Shown here piece by piece: positions 34,800 through 45,555 of a stretch of 64,000 nt of DNA; position 1 is the stretch's first letter, and each line of letters starts with the position of its first letter. The stretch covers positions 767,744,409 to 767,808,408 of the forward strand of contig NC_090447.1 of assembly GCF_031143425.1 (NCBI RefSeq), written 5' to 3'. Below the pieces are notes generated by a model, which did not search any database, was not told the DNA's origin, and saw nothing but the letters and a program-made list of their open reading frames with translations. Position numbers and translations under genes: made by a program. This DNA is from Pleurodeles waltl (Eukaryota; Chordata; Amphibia; Caudata; Salamandridae).

Positions 34800-35443
34800 G
34801 ATTTTTAACAAAAACCCAACCTTTCCAAGGTATCTTGTGTCATTTGAATGTGTCTGGACCTCTCCATCCCGATTCATTACCAATATATTGTCTAAGTAAA
34901 ATATTAGTCTCACTCCTTCCTCCTTGAGATATCCTACTACTGGTCTTAATACTTAAAAAAAACACCAAGGTGCTGATGAAAGACCAAATGGAAGACACGT
35001 GAATTGGTTCAACTGTCCATGTCATCTGAACTGCAGATAACGTTAACTTTCCTGTGCAATTGTTATTGAAAATTAAGCATCTTTCAAGTTTATATTTATC
35101 ATCTAATCTTGTTTACCCAAATATATCCCAAAATATTAATTCATTCTTTCTTGACGTGCCTGTAAGCTACATAATAATTTACCCCCCCCCCCCACTTATA
35201 TCACTGGCCTTCAACCTTTGTCTTTTTCTGTACTACAAAAAGTGTAATGACAGACCCTTTTTCATCCTCTTTTATATCTACTATCTGTACTTTTGCCAGC
35301 CTTTCATGAATTTCTTTTGTCAAAATGTTCCTTACATTGACTTGAAAACATATCTCTCTCGGTTCCCTCACCTGAAGGGGCTCTGATTGAAATTCTATCA
35401 TATAACCGTTTACCGCTTTCAATACCCATGAATCGTTTATCAT
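34800..35443 (-). pseudogene. DIRS-2 reverse transcriptase
   Basis: Minus-strand fragments include INDSWVLKAVNGYMIEF and NVRNILTKEIHERLAK (35,443-35,210), the N-terminal RT region. After frame changes, FTCLPFGLSSAPWCFF appears around 34,990-34,940, a classic DIRS RT motif. The catalytic box follows as FYLDNILVM, with YLDN at 34,898-34,887 where active enzymes have YLDD. The loss of the second aspartate, with multiple stops, makes it inactive. The palm region between about 35,200 and 35,000 seems shortened. Confidence 0.75.
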
Positions 35444-35507
35444 TGCCCATTCCTAAATTAAATGATTTCATCTCCCTCCTATGATAAAACCAAACCACTC
35501 TTCATAC

Positions 35508-36787
35508 TCACCTTGTCCTGAAAATAATCCCACATGAGAAGACAGATATCTTCCTCAGGTTGACCTGTTCCTTCCATCTCTCATCTTTCAGGGTAAAAGT
35601 TACTAGAGTATGTGTTCCCTCCATAGCTTCCTCTTCCTTGTCCATAATTGTTTCCCTGTCTATATGGGCCTCTGTAATATGGATGGAAGAAAGATTGGCC
35701 CCTTCTCCCGGTCCTGCCATGTAAATTACCTTTCGCAAAAAACCTTCTGCATTGATGTATGCACCTTATCCAAGGCAGTGAAGGTTTGGATGTTTTCCTA
35801 ACAATTTAACAAATCCTTCTCCAAATAGAAGCCCCTTCGACTCCTCACTAGGTTCCCTAACTTGAGACTAATCCTTACCAAGCCTGCCTTATGGCTGTCC
35901 GCAATGAGGCCTGCATTGGCATTGCCAAGAAAGCATACTGCTCTTTGGCTTCTGCCCCTTAATACATTTATAGCTAAATCTGTACCATTAATATAGAACT
36001 CTTAAACCATGTCAGAAATGCTGGCAACCTGGCCCAATAAATCAAATAGTTTGTGTTCACATTGTTTCAGGGACCTTTCTAGAACCTTCTTTGGGTTGTG
36101 ACCCAACTTGAATAAATATGTAATTAGATCCAGGTCAAAATTAGGGGTCATTGCCTCCTTCACCTCAATCACAACCCTCATAAGAGTTTTGTTTACCCTT
36201 CTCTGATGGTCTCCTTATCCAAATATTTTTGTATCCTGCAACATGACTCATAGGCCAACACTCTGAACAATGTGGGTGCCTTAGTTCTGATAGATTAAAT
36301 GACATTTGGCCCAAAGGATCTTTTACTTCTTTCTTTATAATTTTTCTGTACTCGAAAACTCATACACTCCATCATCATATCCTAGATCCAGGATATATTT
36401 ATCAATGTCAGGATCTAAATCCTGCTCTATCCAATATGGCTGATATCCCCGTTCTTTTGCAGGGTTTTCCTGCCTCTCTGTGCTGCATAGGACACCTGAA
36501 TGTGAATCAGTTGAGATTCCTCCCTTCTCATTTTCTTTTTCACTCCTATGATTTCTTTTCTCTAAACATTTTCCCCCTGTCCCGCTATTCAATGTCTCTT
36601 TCTCTTCAGATAATGACCACTACTCACCCTCTTGTACAACGTTTCTCTTTCTTTTACCTTCTTATAATATATTTAAAATATTTCTTGTAATACATTTTGT
36701 ACTGGATTTCCAATTTCATTAATTTTTAGTCTTCTAATGACCTCCTCCTGTACCTCCTGTGAAGTGATTATATTTTCCTCAGACATT
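35508..36787 (-). pseudogene. DIRS-2 gag-like protein
   Basis: A minus-strand ATG at about 36,787 begins MSEENIITSQEVQEEVIRRL and stops after some 37 codons. A later open stretch (36,592-36,335) encodes WIEQDLDPDIDKYILDLGYD. The C-terminal part, read in one of the three frames at 35,730-35,580, is Gly/Arg/Tyr-rich (RGPYRQGNNYGQGRGSYGG), as is common for gag tails of DIRS elements. Frames are broken in several places. It would have bound element RNA. Confidence 0.55.
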
Positions 36788-37028
36788 TTATACTTATATC
36801 CTTTTATTAATTAGCTTTTCCCTTTTTTAAAATTAATATTTCAGATGTGTGGAATCTAACTTCTCTAAATGTAAATTAACTTTCTTTCCACTCGCCGCTC
36901 TACTAACGCTGCTTCTGATCATCAGCTGAGCAGCTGTTAGCCTCATTGTATGTTGGCAAGTTATCGAACATGATGACTGGCAACGCATCAACACATACAC
37001 AGAAGCATTGAGAAGGGATGTGATTCTA
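36788..37028 (-). other. DIRS-2 leader, inner segment
   Basis: This non-coding segment lies between the DIRS-2 gag start and the border of the inserted DIRS-3. I infer that it was once continuous with 45,556-46,015 on the other side of the insertion. Confidence 0.55.
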
Positions 37029-37208
37029 TGTCAGCACCGGAGGCTCCGATTATGCTTTTCTTTCTATGATTTTATTTTTACAGCAGCCAATTAGAAAGAA
37101 CTTTTACAATACACTACATAACCCATGAACCCTGGTATACCACATGACCAACCATGGAGAGAAGCCCTATAAAACACTAGGAATAACAACACGCTTCCTC
37201 TTTCTTTG
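37029..37208 (+). repeat. DIRS-3 5' inverted terminal repeat
   Basis: It begins TGTCAGCACCGGAGGCTCCG and contains AGCCAATTAGAAAGAAC and ACTACATAACCCATGAACCC. It ends around AACAACACGCTTCCTCTTTC. The complement of 45,370-45,535 matches closely. The outermost 28 bases match the complement of the internal region at 41,811-41,832 plus 44,851-44,861. Confidence 0.85.
37168..37174 (+). promoter_or_regulatory. TATA box in the DIRS-3 5' repeat
   Basis: TATAAAA within GCCCTATAAAACAC, about 545 bp upstream of the gag start. The matching position in the DIRS-2 terminal repeat has a similar TATATAAG. It is a plausible start signal for the genomic RNA. Confidence 0.5.
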
Positions 37209-37715
37209 CTGCCTTGCAGCCAGTTAAGTGCTTTCGTCTTCAGAATTTGTTAACTACGTGTTTTACATTAGGTTTGTGTTCACGCGGCATGCGCGTTTGT
37301 GATTTTTTTTTATTTAGAAGCATTTATTACTCCTGGGGGTGGCAGATCAGCTCGCTTTCCCTTGGCAGTGTAGTGGGAGCAGGGGAGTGGGGACATAGTC
37401 CTCCTTCTATTTCTACAACCTTTTATTAGCACGTATGCGCGAAGCGAAGTGTTTTCTGAACACGCTGAGACGCATGTGTTCGTCTTCTCACCTTGCTGGC
37501 TTTGCTCTCCCCGATCTACGCCCCACTGCTGATTATATTTGGGGTTGCAATAATCTTGTTACAGGCTGGGCCTGTTTTCTGTTGGGCAGAGCTCCCCCCA
37601 CATCTGAACTATAAATATAAATTAAATATATATTTGCCCTTTTCAGGGCTGATATTCTGCCCCATTTGATCGGCATCACCTATTTTTTCTGCTCCTTCTC
37701 TGTTTCTTTGTCAGC

Positions 37716-38950
37716 ATGGATGCTTATGATGACCAAGGAGGTGATGAGTATTATGTGGATGATCCGGCTGGATCCTTTGAGCATGACCGCGTCTACGCTT
37801 TAGACGCTGGGGTGCGTCATACAGTCAATCAAGCCTTGGCTCAGGCTATCAGGCCCATTAAACAGCACCTTATTGGTTTTGCTGAGCAGCAAGGAGCTCA
37901 GGCGATCACATAGCCTTCCTTGTCTGGCAGTTCGCAAGCCCTCAAGCAGGGTCCCAATCTGCATGTGACAGACTTTGAGAGCCTTATCAGGTCACTGGCC
38001 AGGAATCATGACTGTAATGCTATTTCCTCCCAGAAGTCAAAGTCCAAGGAGGATTTAGCTTCATCCTCTTCTGACCACTCCTCTGATCAAGGGGAGGATC
38101 CCCCCCGGAAGCGCAAAAAGAAGTTGTGCCACCAGGAAGAGACTGTTCCAGTGCCATTAGTCCTTACTTTTGAACCAGAAGACATTGTTCATCCCCGATC
38201 TTCTCTATGGTTGCCTCCAGCTGAAGTGGCTGACTATGTAGAATCCCATATTAGACTTCGATTTGAGATGGAGGTTCGCTCCAAATTGCGTCTGAATGTC
38301 CGAGACCCAATTTTCCCTCTAAGGTGACTGAAACCCCTGGACTGGATCTTACTCTGGTCACTTATTTGAAAAAAAAATCTAAAGACCCAAAGAAAGGCAT
38401 AGTTCATGCCTGCCGTGGTTGCCAAAACAAGCTTTTGGACGTGACTGGTCCTTTGACCAAGATTTTGGAGTTGGGTTTCCAAGCCAAGGAGTCTGGTGAG
38501 CCCATTGACCCCGATGTTTTGGTGGGTTGGGCGCAAAGGGCACTGTGCTTTCTGGGGAACGCTAATTGTGTGATTTCAAATGAACATCGTTCAATTTTGA
38601 TTAAGATGGATCCTAAATTGGTGTACCTTGCTTCATCGGAATCAGGTCCATTGGCTCAGGGCTTGCTTTTTGGTTCTCCTTTCCTTAAGTAACTTTCAAA
38701 ATTTGTGGCAACTTATGCCAATTTGGACAAGGCCCAAGGGTCTATCAAAATTGTTCTTCGCTCACTTTTTCATGGGGCCGGACACTACAGAGGGCATGCT
38801 TTCTGCCATTTCAGCCAACAAGGCCCTCAGCAAGGTTACTATCAACATGGATAAGGTGGTTTCTAAGACTACGACTCCTCTGCCTCAACTTTCTATCTCT
38901 CCCGTCCGAGAGCAAGTCATTCCAGGTTCTGCAGAGGGAGATCTAGAGGT
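37716..38950 (+). pseudogene. DIRS-3 gag-like protein
   Basis: The ATG at 37,716 starts MDAYDDQGGDEYYVDDPAGS. One in-frame TAG at 37,911-37,913 interrupts. The same frame then runs to about 38,327, with a Ser/Lys-rich stretch and a basic PRKRKKK motif that could be a nuclear localisation signal. After a frame change near 38,320 the protein continues LVGWAQRALCFLGNANCVIS and ends at a stop near 38,690, with further gag-like fragments to about 38,950. The protein would form particles with element RNA. Similar segments exist in DIRS-1. Confidence 0.7.
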
Positions 38951-39043
38951 TCCCAATCCTACTCCCAGGACGCAGGAACTACAGGTGAGCCTGATTGTAA
39001 GCTCAGAAGTTGTTTTGGGGGCAGGACAAATCATTTTCTGCAT

Positions 39044-39851
39044 GTGTGGCGCAAGATCACTTGCGATGCTTGGGTCCTGGAGACCATTCAGGGCTTCAAG
39101 CTCGAATTTTATGAGTCCCCCACTCAGTCATTTCCTCCCCATACAACATATTTTTCCCTTCAAGAGCGCAGTTTCTTTTCCACAGAAATCTTATCGCTTG
39201 TGAAAAAAGGCATTATTGTTGAGGTTTTAAAGCATCCGGTAGGATTTCTCAACTGCTTGGTTTTAGTGGACATGAAAGGGGGTGGTTCCCGTATTGTTTT
39301 GAATCTCAAATAGTTCAACGGATGCATCATCTATCGTCATTTTAAGATGGAAGGCATTCACTTATTGAGAGATATCCTTCAGGAAGGAGAATGGATGGTT
39401 CACTTAGATATAAGGGATGCTTATCTGACCATTCCTCTATTCCCTCCCCACCATTGTTTCCTCCAGTTTCGGTGGGACAGTCTTTGTTACGAATAAAAGG
39501 TTCTCCCTTTTGGCCTATCTTCGGCCCCATGGTGCTTCACGAAGGTGATGCGACCAGTGATAGAATCTTTCCATGCAGGGGTGCGTCTAATAATTTTTCC
39601 TAGACCACATTCTTATCATGGCTCAATATCCAAGTCTACTCCTCTCCCATCTAGAGTGGTCCATTTCCCTTCTTCAGGGTCTGGGGTTCATAATCAGTGC
39701 CCAAAATTTGGTCTTAATTCCGTCTCAGCATATGGATTTTCTGGGCTTTAGGTTAGATTACATCGGAGCTCAGTTGATCCTTCCCCCTCAGAAGATTCAT
39801 CTAATCAGGAGAGAATTGAGGTCACTCTTGTCCAGACTGACTGTATCATAG
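39044..39851 (+). pseudogene. DIRS-3 reverse transcriptase
   Basis: The RT reads EILSLVKKGIIVEVL, GGGSRIVLNLK (stop near 39,313), then FKMEGIHLLRDILQEGEWMV, HLDIRDAYLTIP and LPFGLSSAPWCFTKVMRPVI. These are the successive conserved blocks of DIRS RT; the catalytic aspartate of motif A lies in LDIRDAY. The last catalytic box is split by a frame change in a run of T near 39,594-39,598 and reads FLDH (39,597-39,608), so the second aspartate of the usual YLDD is histidine. The frame then continues ILIMAQYPSLLLSHLEWSIS and QHMDFLGFRLD to a stop at 39,849-39,851. Inactive. Confidence 0.85.
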
Positions 39852-39866
39852 AGGGCGATTGCCCGC

Positions 39867-40840
39867 ATGGTGGGCCTGCTCTCTTCCTCCACCCAGGCGA
39901 TTTTCCCAGGGCCGCTACATTACAGAGCCCTGCAGAGGTTGAAGATTTCTCATCTTCAGAGAGTCCTCAGATATGCAGACCAGGTTCCTCTTTCAGAGGA
40001 GGCTCGGCCGGAGATGAGGTGGTGGTTGGACCACATGAAGGCTTGGAATGGCAGGGCCATCTTCAGTACTTCCCCGGAGATTGTTGTAGAATCCAATGCC
40101 AGTCTTTGGGGTTGAGGGGCCTGTTGCGGACCGATCACCACCGGCGGTCATTGGTCCAAAGTGGAACTGGACCTTCATATCAATTGTCTGGAGCTTCTTG
40201 CAGGCTTGTTTGGAATCAGGAGTTTGTCACCTCTCAAGGCGAATTGTTATATACGTCTTCGAATGGACAATATCTTGGTAGTGAGATACATCAACAAATT
40301 GGGGGGGACCAGATGTCGCATTCCGGCAGAGATTGCCAAGGATTTTTGGCACTACTGCCTTCAGCACCGGATCTCAGTGGTAGTGGAGTATCTGCCAGGG
40401 AGCAGCAATTCAGTTGCAGATTGGAATTCTCGACACCTTTGGGATTTCAGCGACTGGAGGCTTCACCCCAAGGTTTGTTCAAGCTCTCCACGCTCGGTGG
40501 GATCCTTTCACAATAGATCTTTTTGCTTCCTTCCTAAATCGGCAAATGAAGATAGTTGTCAGTTAGAGGCCGGATCCGGAAACATTGGCATCAGACACCT
40601 TCCTCCAGGATTGGTCATTGGATCGAGGGTATGCGTCCCGCCCTTCTTGATGATTCCCAGGGTGTTGGCTCAGGTCCGTCGTCAGCAAGCGGATCTTGTT
40701 CTGGTGACTCCTCTCTGGAGGTCTCAGGCATGGTTTCCGGTGGCCCTGGAATTGTGTTGCAATCATCCTCTCTTAATCCTGTCCAGGCAGAACCTCCTTC
40801 TGGATCCTCTCGGCCTCCCTCATCCTCTTATAACTGAGAC
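39867..40840 (+). pseudogene. DIRS-3 RNase H domain
   Basis: After RMVGLLSSSTQAIFPGPLHY (from about 39,861) and ARPEMRWWLDHMKAWNG comes the RNase H fold: VVESNASLWG with its first acidic residue, a TGA at 40,113-40,115, then LDLHINCLELLAGLFGIRSL, RMDNILVVRYINKLGGTR and YLPGSSNSVADWNSRH. Between about 40,470 and 40,635 the family sequence (WDPFTIDLFAS, RPDPETLASDTFLQDW) lies in another frame, so two compensating indels leave a long open frame (40,161-41,171) encoding a scrambled patch. LAQVRRQQADLVLVTPLWRS then follows. RNase H would remove the RNA strand. Confidence 0.8.
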
Positions 40841-41809
40841 AACTGGCCCTAGTGGCTTGGCGTCTTTCAGGGAAAGATGGAGTGTCCCAGGCCTTTCACA
40901 GGAGTTTTCTGCGTTCATTGCAGGATCCTGGTCTTCCAGTACCCACAAGAGATATGCTTCCGCTTGGAACCAATGGTGTTCTTGGTGCAGTGCACGTAAC
41001 GCAGATCCTTCTTCAGCTGATTGTATTTTAGTCCTGAATTTTCTGTTGTCTCTAGTTTCGTCTGGTTTGGCGTATCGATCGGTTAATAATTATGGGTCGG
41101 CCATTTCGGCAGGTCATTTGCCTATCGATGGGAAACCTGTGGGGGAATTGCCCATTGTTTGTAAGCTTTAGAAAGGTAAAAGGTTGGCTAATCCCCCTCG
41201 TCTTCGTTACTCTACCCTTTGGGATGTGAATATTATTTTACGATTTTTAGAGTCTTGGCAGGATAATGGATTCCTTTCCAGGAAGCAACGTTCAGCCAAA
41301 CTCACTATGTTATTATGTTTAATTTCATGCAAGCACGTTTCTGATGTTCGAGCCCTAGATTTAGCAGGTAGAATTTTCTCCCCTGAGGGAGTAACTTTTT
41401 CTATTTCCTGTCGTACTAAGTGTAATTTGAAATCAGTTTCATACCATAGCTTTGTGGATAATCTCAAATTGTGTGTCGCACAGTGTCTCGGGGCTTATGA
41501 GGTAAGTACAGAAGAATTTTGTTCTGATAAGGGGGGACAGTTATTGTTTTCTTTGGTTAAACCCTATCACCCTGTTCCATCTGCCACTTTGGCCAGATGG
41601 GTTCGTTGGCTCTTGGGTGAAGTGGGCATTGATATTTCTAAATTTGGCACTCATTCCACTAGAGGGGCTATGGCCTCAAAATCTTTTGCCCTGGGTTCCC
41701 GATTAGAAGACATTCCAAGAGTTGCAGATTGGTCATCTGAATCCACATTCAAATAATTTTATTGTAAACGTATTGTGGATATTGCATCAGTGGTGGTAGG
41801 TCAGCTTTA
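40841..41809 (+). pseudogene. DIRS-3 tyrosine recombinase
   Basis: The N-terminal domain includes FIAGSWSSSTHKRYASAWNQ and LAYRSVNNYGSAISAGHLPI; a TAG at 41,169-41,171 follows. The catalytic domain, in the same frame, shows KLTMLLCLISCKHVSDVRAL with the first catalytic arginine, FSLVKPYHPVP, and GTHSTRGAMASKSFA with the H-x-x-R pair. A TAA at 41,754-41,756 ends the frame three codons before the expected nucleophilic tyrosine, which is visible just after it in FYCKRI. Translation stops before the active-site tyrosine. The enzyme would integrate the circular DNA copy. Confidence 0.85.
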
Positions 41810-42540
41810 AACAAGCATAATCGGAGCCTCCGTGTGAGAAAGTAGCCTCTTTCTATCCTTGTTACCCCCACTTTTGGCATGTTTGTGAGTATATGTCAGG
41901 GTGTTTTTACTGTCTCACTGGGATCCTGCTAGCCAGGACCCAGTGCTCATAGTGAAAACCCTATGTTGTCAGTATGTTTGTTATGTGTCACTGGGACCCT
42001 GCTAGCCAGGACCCCAGTGCTCATAGGTTTGTGGCCTATATGTATGTGTTCCCTGTGTGATGCCTAACTGTCTCACTCAGGCTCTGCTAACCAGAACCTC
42101 AGTGGTTATGCTCTCTCTTCTTTACAAATTGTCACTAACAGGCTAGTGAGCAATTTTACCAATTCACATTGGCATACTGGAACACCCTTATAATTCCCTA
42201 GTATATGGTACTGAGGTACCCAGGGTATTGGGGTTCCAGGAGATCCCTATGGGCTGCAGCATTTCTTTTGCCACCCATAGGGAGATCTGACAATTCTTAC
42301 ACAGGCCTGCAAGTGCAGCCTGAGTGAAATAACGTCCATGTTATTTCACAGCCATTTACCACTGCACATAAGTAACTTATAAGTCACCTATATGTCTAAC
42401 CTTCACCTGGTGAAGGTTGGGTGCAAAGTTACTTAGTGTGTGGACACCCTGGCACTAGCCAAGGTGCCCCCACATTGTTCAGGGCAAATTCCCCGGACTT
42501 TGTGAGTAACTCCGAACATGGCCATGTAACATGTCTAAGA

Positions 42541-42594
42541 TCATGGAATTGTCACCCCAATGCCATTCTGGCATTGGGGAGACAATTCCATGAC
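42541..42594. repeat. Strong hairpin in the LTR-like element
   Basis: TCATGGAATTGTC followed by CCCCAATGCC faces GGCATTGGGG and GACAATTCCATGA, giving a stem of about 23 pairs with small bulges and a 5-nt loop (ATTCT). It is seen directly; its role is unknown. Confidence 0.85.
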
Positions 42595-44599
42595 CCCCCG
42601 GGTCTCTAGCACAGAACCCGGGTACTGCCAAACTGCCTTTTCAGGGTTTGCACTGCAGCTGCTGCCAACCCCTCAGACAGGTTTCTGCCCCCCTGGGGTC
42701 CAGGCAGCCCTGGCCCAGGAAGGCAGAACAAAGGATTTCCTCTGAGGGAGGGTGTCACACCCTCTCCCTTTGGAAATAGGTGTGAAGGCTGGGGAGGAGT
42801 AGCCTCCCCCAGCCTCTGGAAATGCTTTGATGGGCACAGATGCTGCCCATCTCTGCATAAGCCAGTCTACATCGGTTTAGGGATCCCCCAGCCCTGCTCT
42901 GGCGCGAAACTGGACAAAGGAAAGAGGAGTGACCACTCCCCTGACCTGCACCTCCCAGGGGAGGTGCCCAGAGCTCCTCCAGTGTGCCCCAGACCTCTGC
43001 CATCTTGGAAACAGAGGTGTTGCTGGCACACTGGACTGCTCTGAGTGGCCAGTGCCATCAGGTGATGTCAGAGACTCCTTCTGATAGGCTCTTACCTTTC
43101 TTACTAGCCTATCCTCCTTCCTAGGTAGCCAAACCTCTTTTTCTGGCTATTTAGGGTCTCTGCTTTGGGGAATTCTTCAGATACCGAATGCAAGAGCTCA
43201 CCAGAGTTCCTCTGCATCTCTCTCTTCACCTTCTGCCAAAGAATCGACCGCTGACTGCTCAGGACGCCTGCAAAACCGCAACAAAGTAGGAAAGACGACT
43301 ACTGCAACCTTGTATTGCTTCATCCTGCTGGCTTCTTGCCTGTTTCCTGGTGGTGCATGCTCTGGGGATAGCCTGCCTCCTTCTTGCACCAGGAGCTCTG
43401 AAGAAATCTCCTGTGGGTCGACAGAATCTTCCCCCTGCAACCGCAGGCAGGAAAAGACTGCATCACCGGTCCTCTTGGTCCCCTCTCAGCACGACGAGCG
43501 TGGTCCCTGGAACTCAGCAAGTCTGTCCAAGTGACTCCCACAGTCCAGTGACTCTTCAGTCCAAGTTTGGTGGAGGTAAGTCCTTGCCTCCACACACTAG
43601 ACTGCATTGCTGGGTACCGCATGATTTACAGCTGCTCCGGCTCCTGTGCACTGTTCCAGGATTTCCTTCATGCACAGCCAAGCCTGGGTCCCCGATACTC
43701 TAACCTGCAGTGCACAACCTTCTGAGTTGTCCTCCAGCGTCGTGGGACTCCCTTTTCTGACTTCGGGTGGATTCCGGTTCACTCCTCTTCCAAGTGCCTG
43801 TTCCGGTACATCTGCGGGTGCTGCCTGCTTCTGTGAGGGCTCCCTGACTTGCTGGGTGCCCCCTCTGTCTCCTCATCCAAGTGGCGACATCGTGGTCCCT
43901 TCTGGGCCACAGCAGTACCCAAAAACCCTAACTGCGACCCTTGCAGCTAGCAAGGCTTGTTTGCAGTCTTTCTGCGTGGGAACACCTCTGCAAGCTTCAT
44001 CACGACGTGGGACATCCATCCTCCAAAGGGGAAGTTCCTAGTCTGCTTCGTTCTTGCAGAAACCAAAGCTTCTTCCATCCGGTGGCAGCTTCTTTGCACC
44101 CTCAGCTGGCATTTCCGAGGCATCTGCCCACTCTCGACATTGTCGCAACTCTTGGACTTGGTCCCCTTGTTTCACAGGTATTCAGGTCCGGAAATCCACT
44201 GTTGTTGCTTTGCTGGTGTTGGTCTTCCTTGCAGAAACCCACTATCACGACTTCTGTGTTCTGTGGGGGTTATAGGTGAACTTTACACCTACTTTTCAGG
44301 GTCTTGGGGTGGGCTATTTTTCTAACCCTCACTGTTTTCTTACAGTCCCAGCGACCCTCTACAAGCTCACATAGGTTTGGGGTCCATTCGTGGTTCGCAT
44401 TCCACTTTTGGAGTAGATGGTTTGTGTTGCCCTATACCTATGTGCTCCTATTGCAATCTACTGTAACTTTGCATTGCTTGCATTACTTCCTTTTGCTATT
44501 ACTGCATATTTTTGGTATTGTGTACATATATCTTGTGAATATTTGGCATCCTCATACTGAGGGTACTCACTGAGATACTTTTGGCATATTGTCATAAAA

Positions 44600-44605
44600 A
44601 ATAAA
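44600..44605 (+). promoter_or_regulatory. Polyadenylation signal of the LTR-like element
   Basis: AATAAA followed within about 40 bases by T-rich and TGTGTTTT sequence, near the 3' end of the element. This fits the R/U5 region of an LTR. Confidence 0.6.
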
Positions 44606-45369
44606 GTACCTTTATTTTTTGTATATCTGTGTATTGTGTTTTCCTATGATATTGTGCATATGACACCAGTGGTATAGTAGGAGCTTTGCATGTCTCCTAG
44701 TTCACCCTAAGCTGCTCTGCTATACCTACCTTCTATCAGCCTAAGCTGCTAGAAACACCTCTTCTACACTAATAAGGGATAACTGGACCTGGTACAGAGT
44801 TTAAGTACCCCTTGGTACCCACTACAAGCCAGGCCAGCCTCCTACACTCCGGTCCTGACATACAATAAAAAATGTTCTAGCATTCATGTTTCAATTCTAT
44901 TAAGGACACAGAGGCAAGGATTATCCTACCCGCAATGTTGTGATTGTTGCTATTGGTTTTATAATTGTTTACTGTTTTCATTCAAATGTTTACCGTATTC
45001 CAGTGCTTTGCTTTTCTCTCCCTGTTACTACTTATAGGATTATTTTATCCTAGTTCAGTTCTATGGCTTGACTTTTTTCATTTTCTTTCAGGCACTGAAG
45101 ACAAATAACTCTGGCGTGTTTCTAGAGCATTTCTTTGGATCTAGACAGATGTTGGCTTTTCATCCCTCTGCTTTTTTCAAGGAACAAAGACATTGGTGTT
45201 CTACCCTCGAGTGCCTCTGAGATTTTCTTTGTGGGTTTTTCCTACTATGCCCATGCCGTCGATGGGCTGGTCCTGTCTCTTGATTCAAGAAGGTGTTTTT
45301 CTGCTGGACTTTAAGATTCTGTTTTTCTTGTTGGTCTTCTAGATTCAGTGCATTAACTGTATTTGTTTT

Positions 45370-45555
45370 CAAAGAAAGAGGAAATGTGTTGTTATTCCTG
45401 GGGTTTTATAGGCCTTGTCTCTATGGTTGGTCTTGTGGTATATATGGGTTCATGGGTTATGTAGTGTATTGTAAAAGTTCTTTCTAATTGGCTAATGTAA
45501 AAATAAAAGCATAGAAAGAGAAGCATAATCCGCACCTCCGTGTCCTTAATAGAAG
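45370..45555 (+). repeat. DIRS-3 3' inverted terminal repeat
   Basis: The complement matches 37,039-37,208. Its outer end reads GCATAATCCGCACCTCCGTG and TCCTTAATAGAAGTG, and the last part corresponds to the second half of the internal complementary region near 44,897. Confidence 0.85.

Larger units (their letters stand above)
41833..44846 (+). mobile_element. 3,014-bp TG...CA LTR-like element, family 1
   Basis: It begins TGTGAGAAAGTAGCCTC and ends CAGCCTCCTACA, flanked by perfect 5-bp duplications CTCCG (41,828-41,832 and 44,847-44,851). TG...CA ends and a 5-bp duplication are the signature of an LTR retroelement. As no second LTR or coding region exists, this is either a solitary, very long LTR or a gene-less LTR-type element. 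A polyadenylation signal lies at 44,600. An imperfect foldback and alternating direct repeats (CACTGGGA-CCTGCTAGCCAGGA twice within 41,916-42,020) occur in the first kilobase. It looks well preserved, so it is probably among the youngest insertions here. Confidence 0.85.
41811..44926 (+). repeat. DIRS-3 internal complementary region, interrupted
   Basis: The region reads GCATAATCGGAGCCTCCG up to 41,832 and resumes after the insertion with GGTCCTGACAT at 44,850. Together these are complementary to the outer 5' end at 37,029-37,056. The later part, TTCTATTAAGGACACAGAGG at about 44,897-44,916, is complementary to the outer 3' end near 45,524-45,553. The bipartite design matches the DIRS replication model. 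Confidence 0.75.
37029..45555 (+). mobile_element. DIRS retroelement (DIRS-3), plus strand
   Basis: Inverted terminal repeats of about 170 bp lie at 37,029-37,208 and 45,370-45,555, both carrying for instance ACTACATAACCCATGAACCC or its complement. Between them are gag, reverse transcriptase, RNase H and tyrosine recombinase, all on the plus strand, then an internal complementary region. Excluding the 3,014-bp insertion at 41,833-44,846 the element is about 5.5 kb. It is the best preserved DIRS in the window but has several stops and frame changes. It interrupts the 5' region of DIRS-2. Confidence 0.88.

Noticed and set aside
43310..44573. Several 70-130-codon frames in the 3-kb LTR-like element
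   Set aside because: They overlap in all frames, start inside CT-rich leader sequence and show no retroelement motifs. The element appears non-coding.
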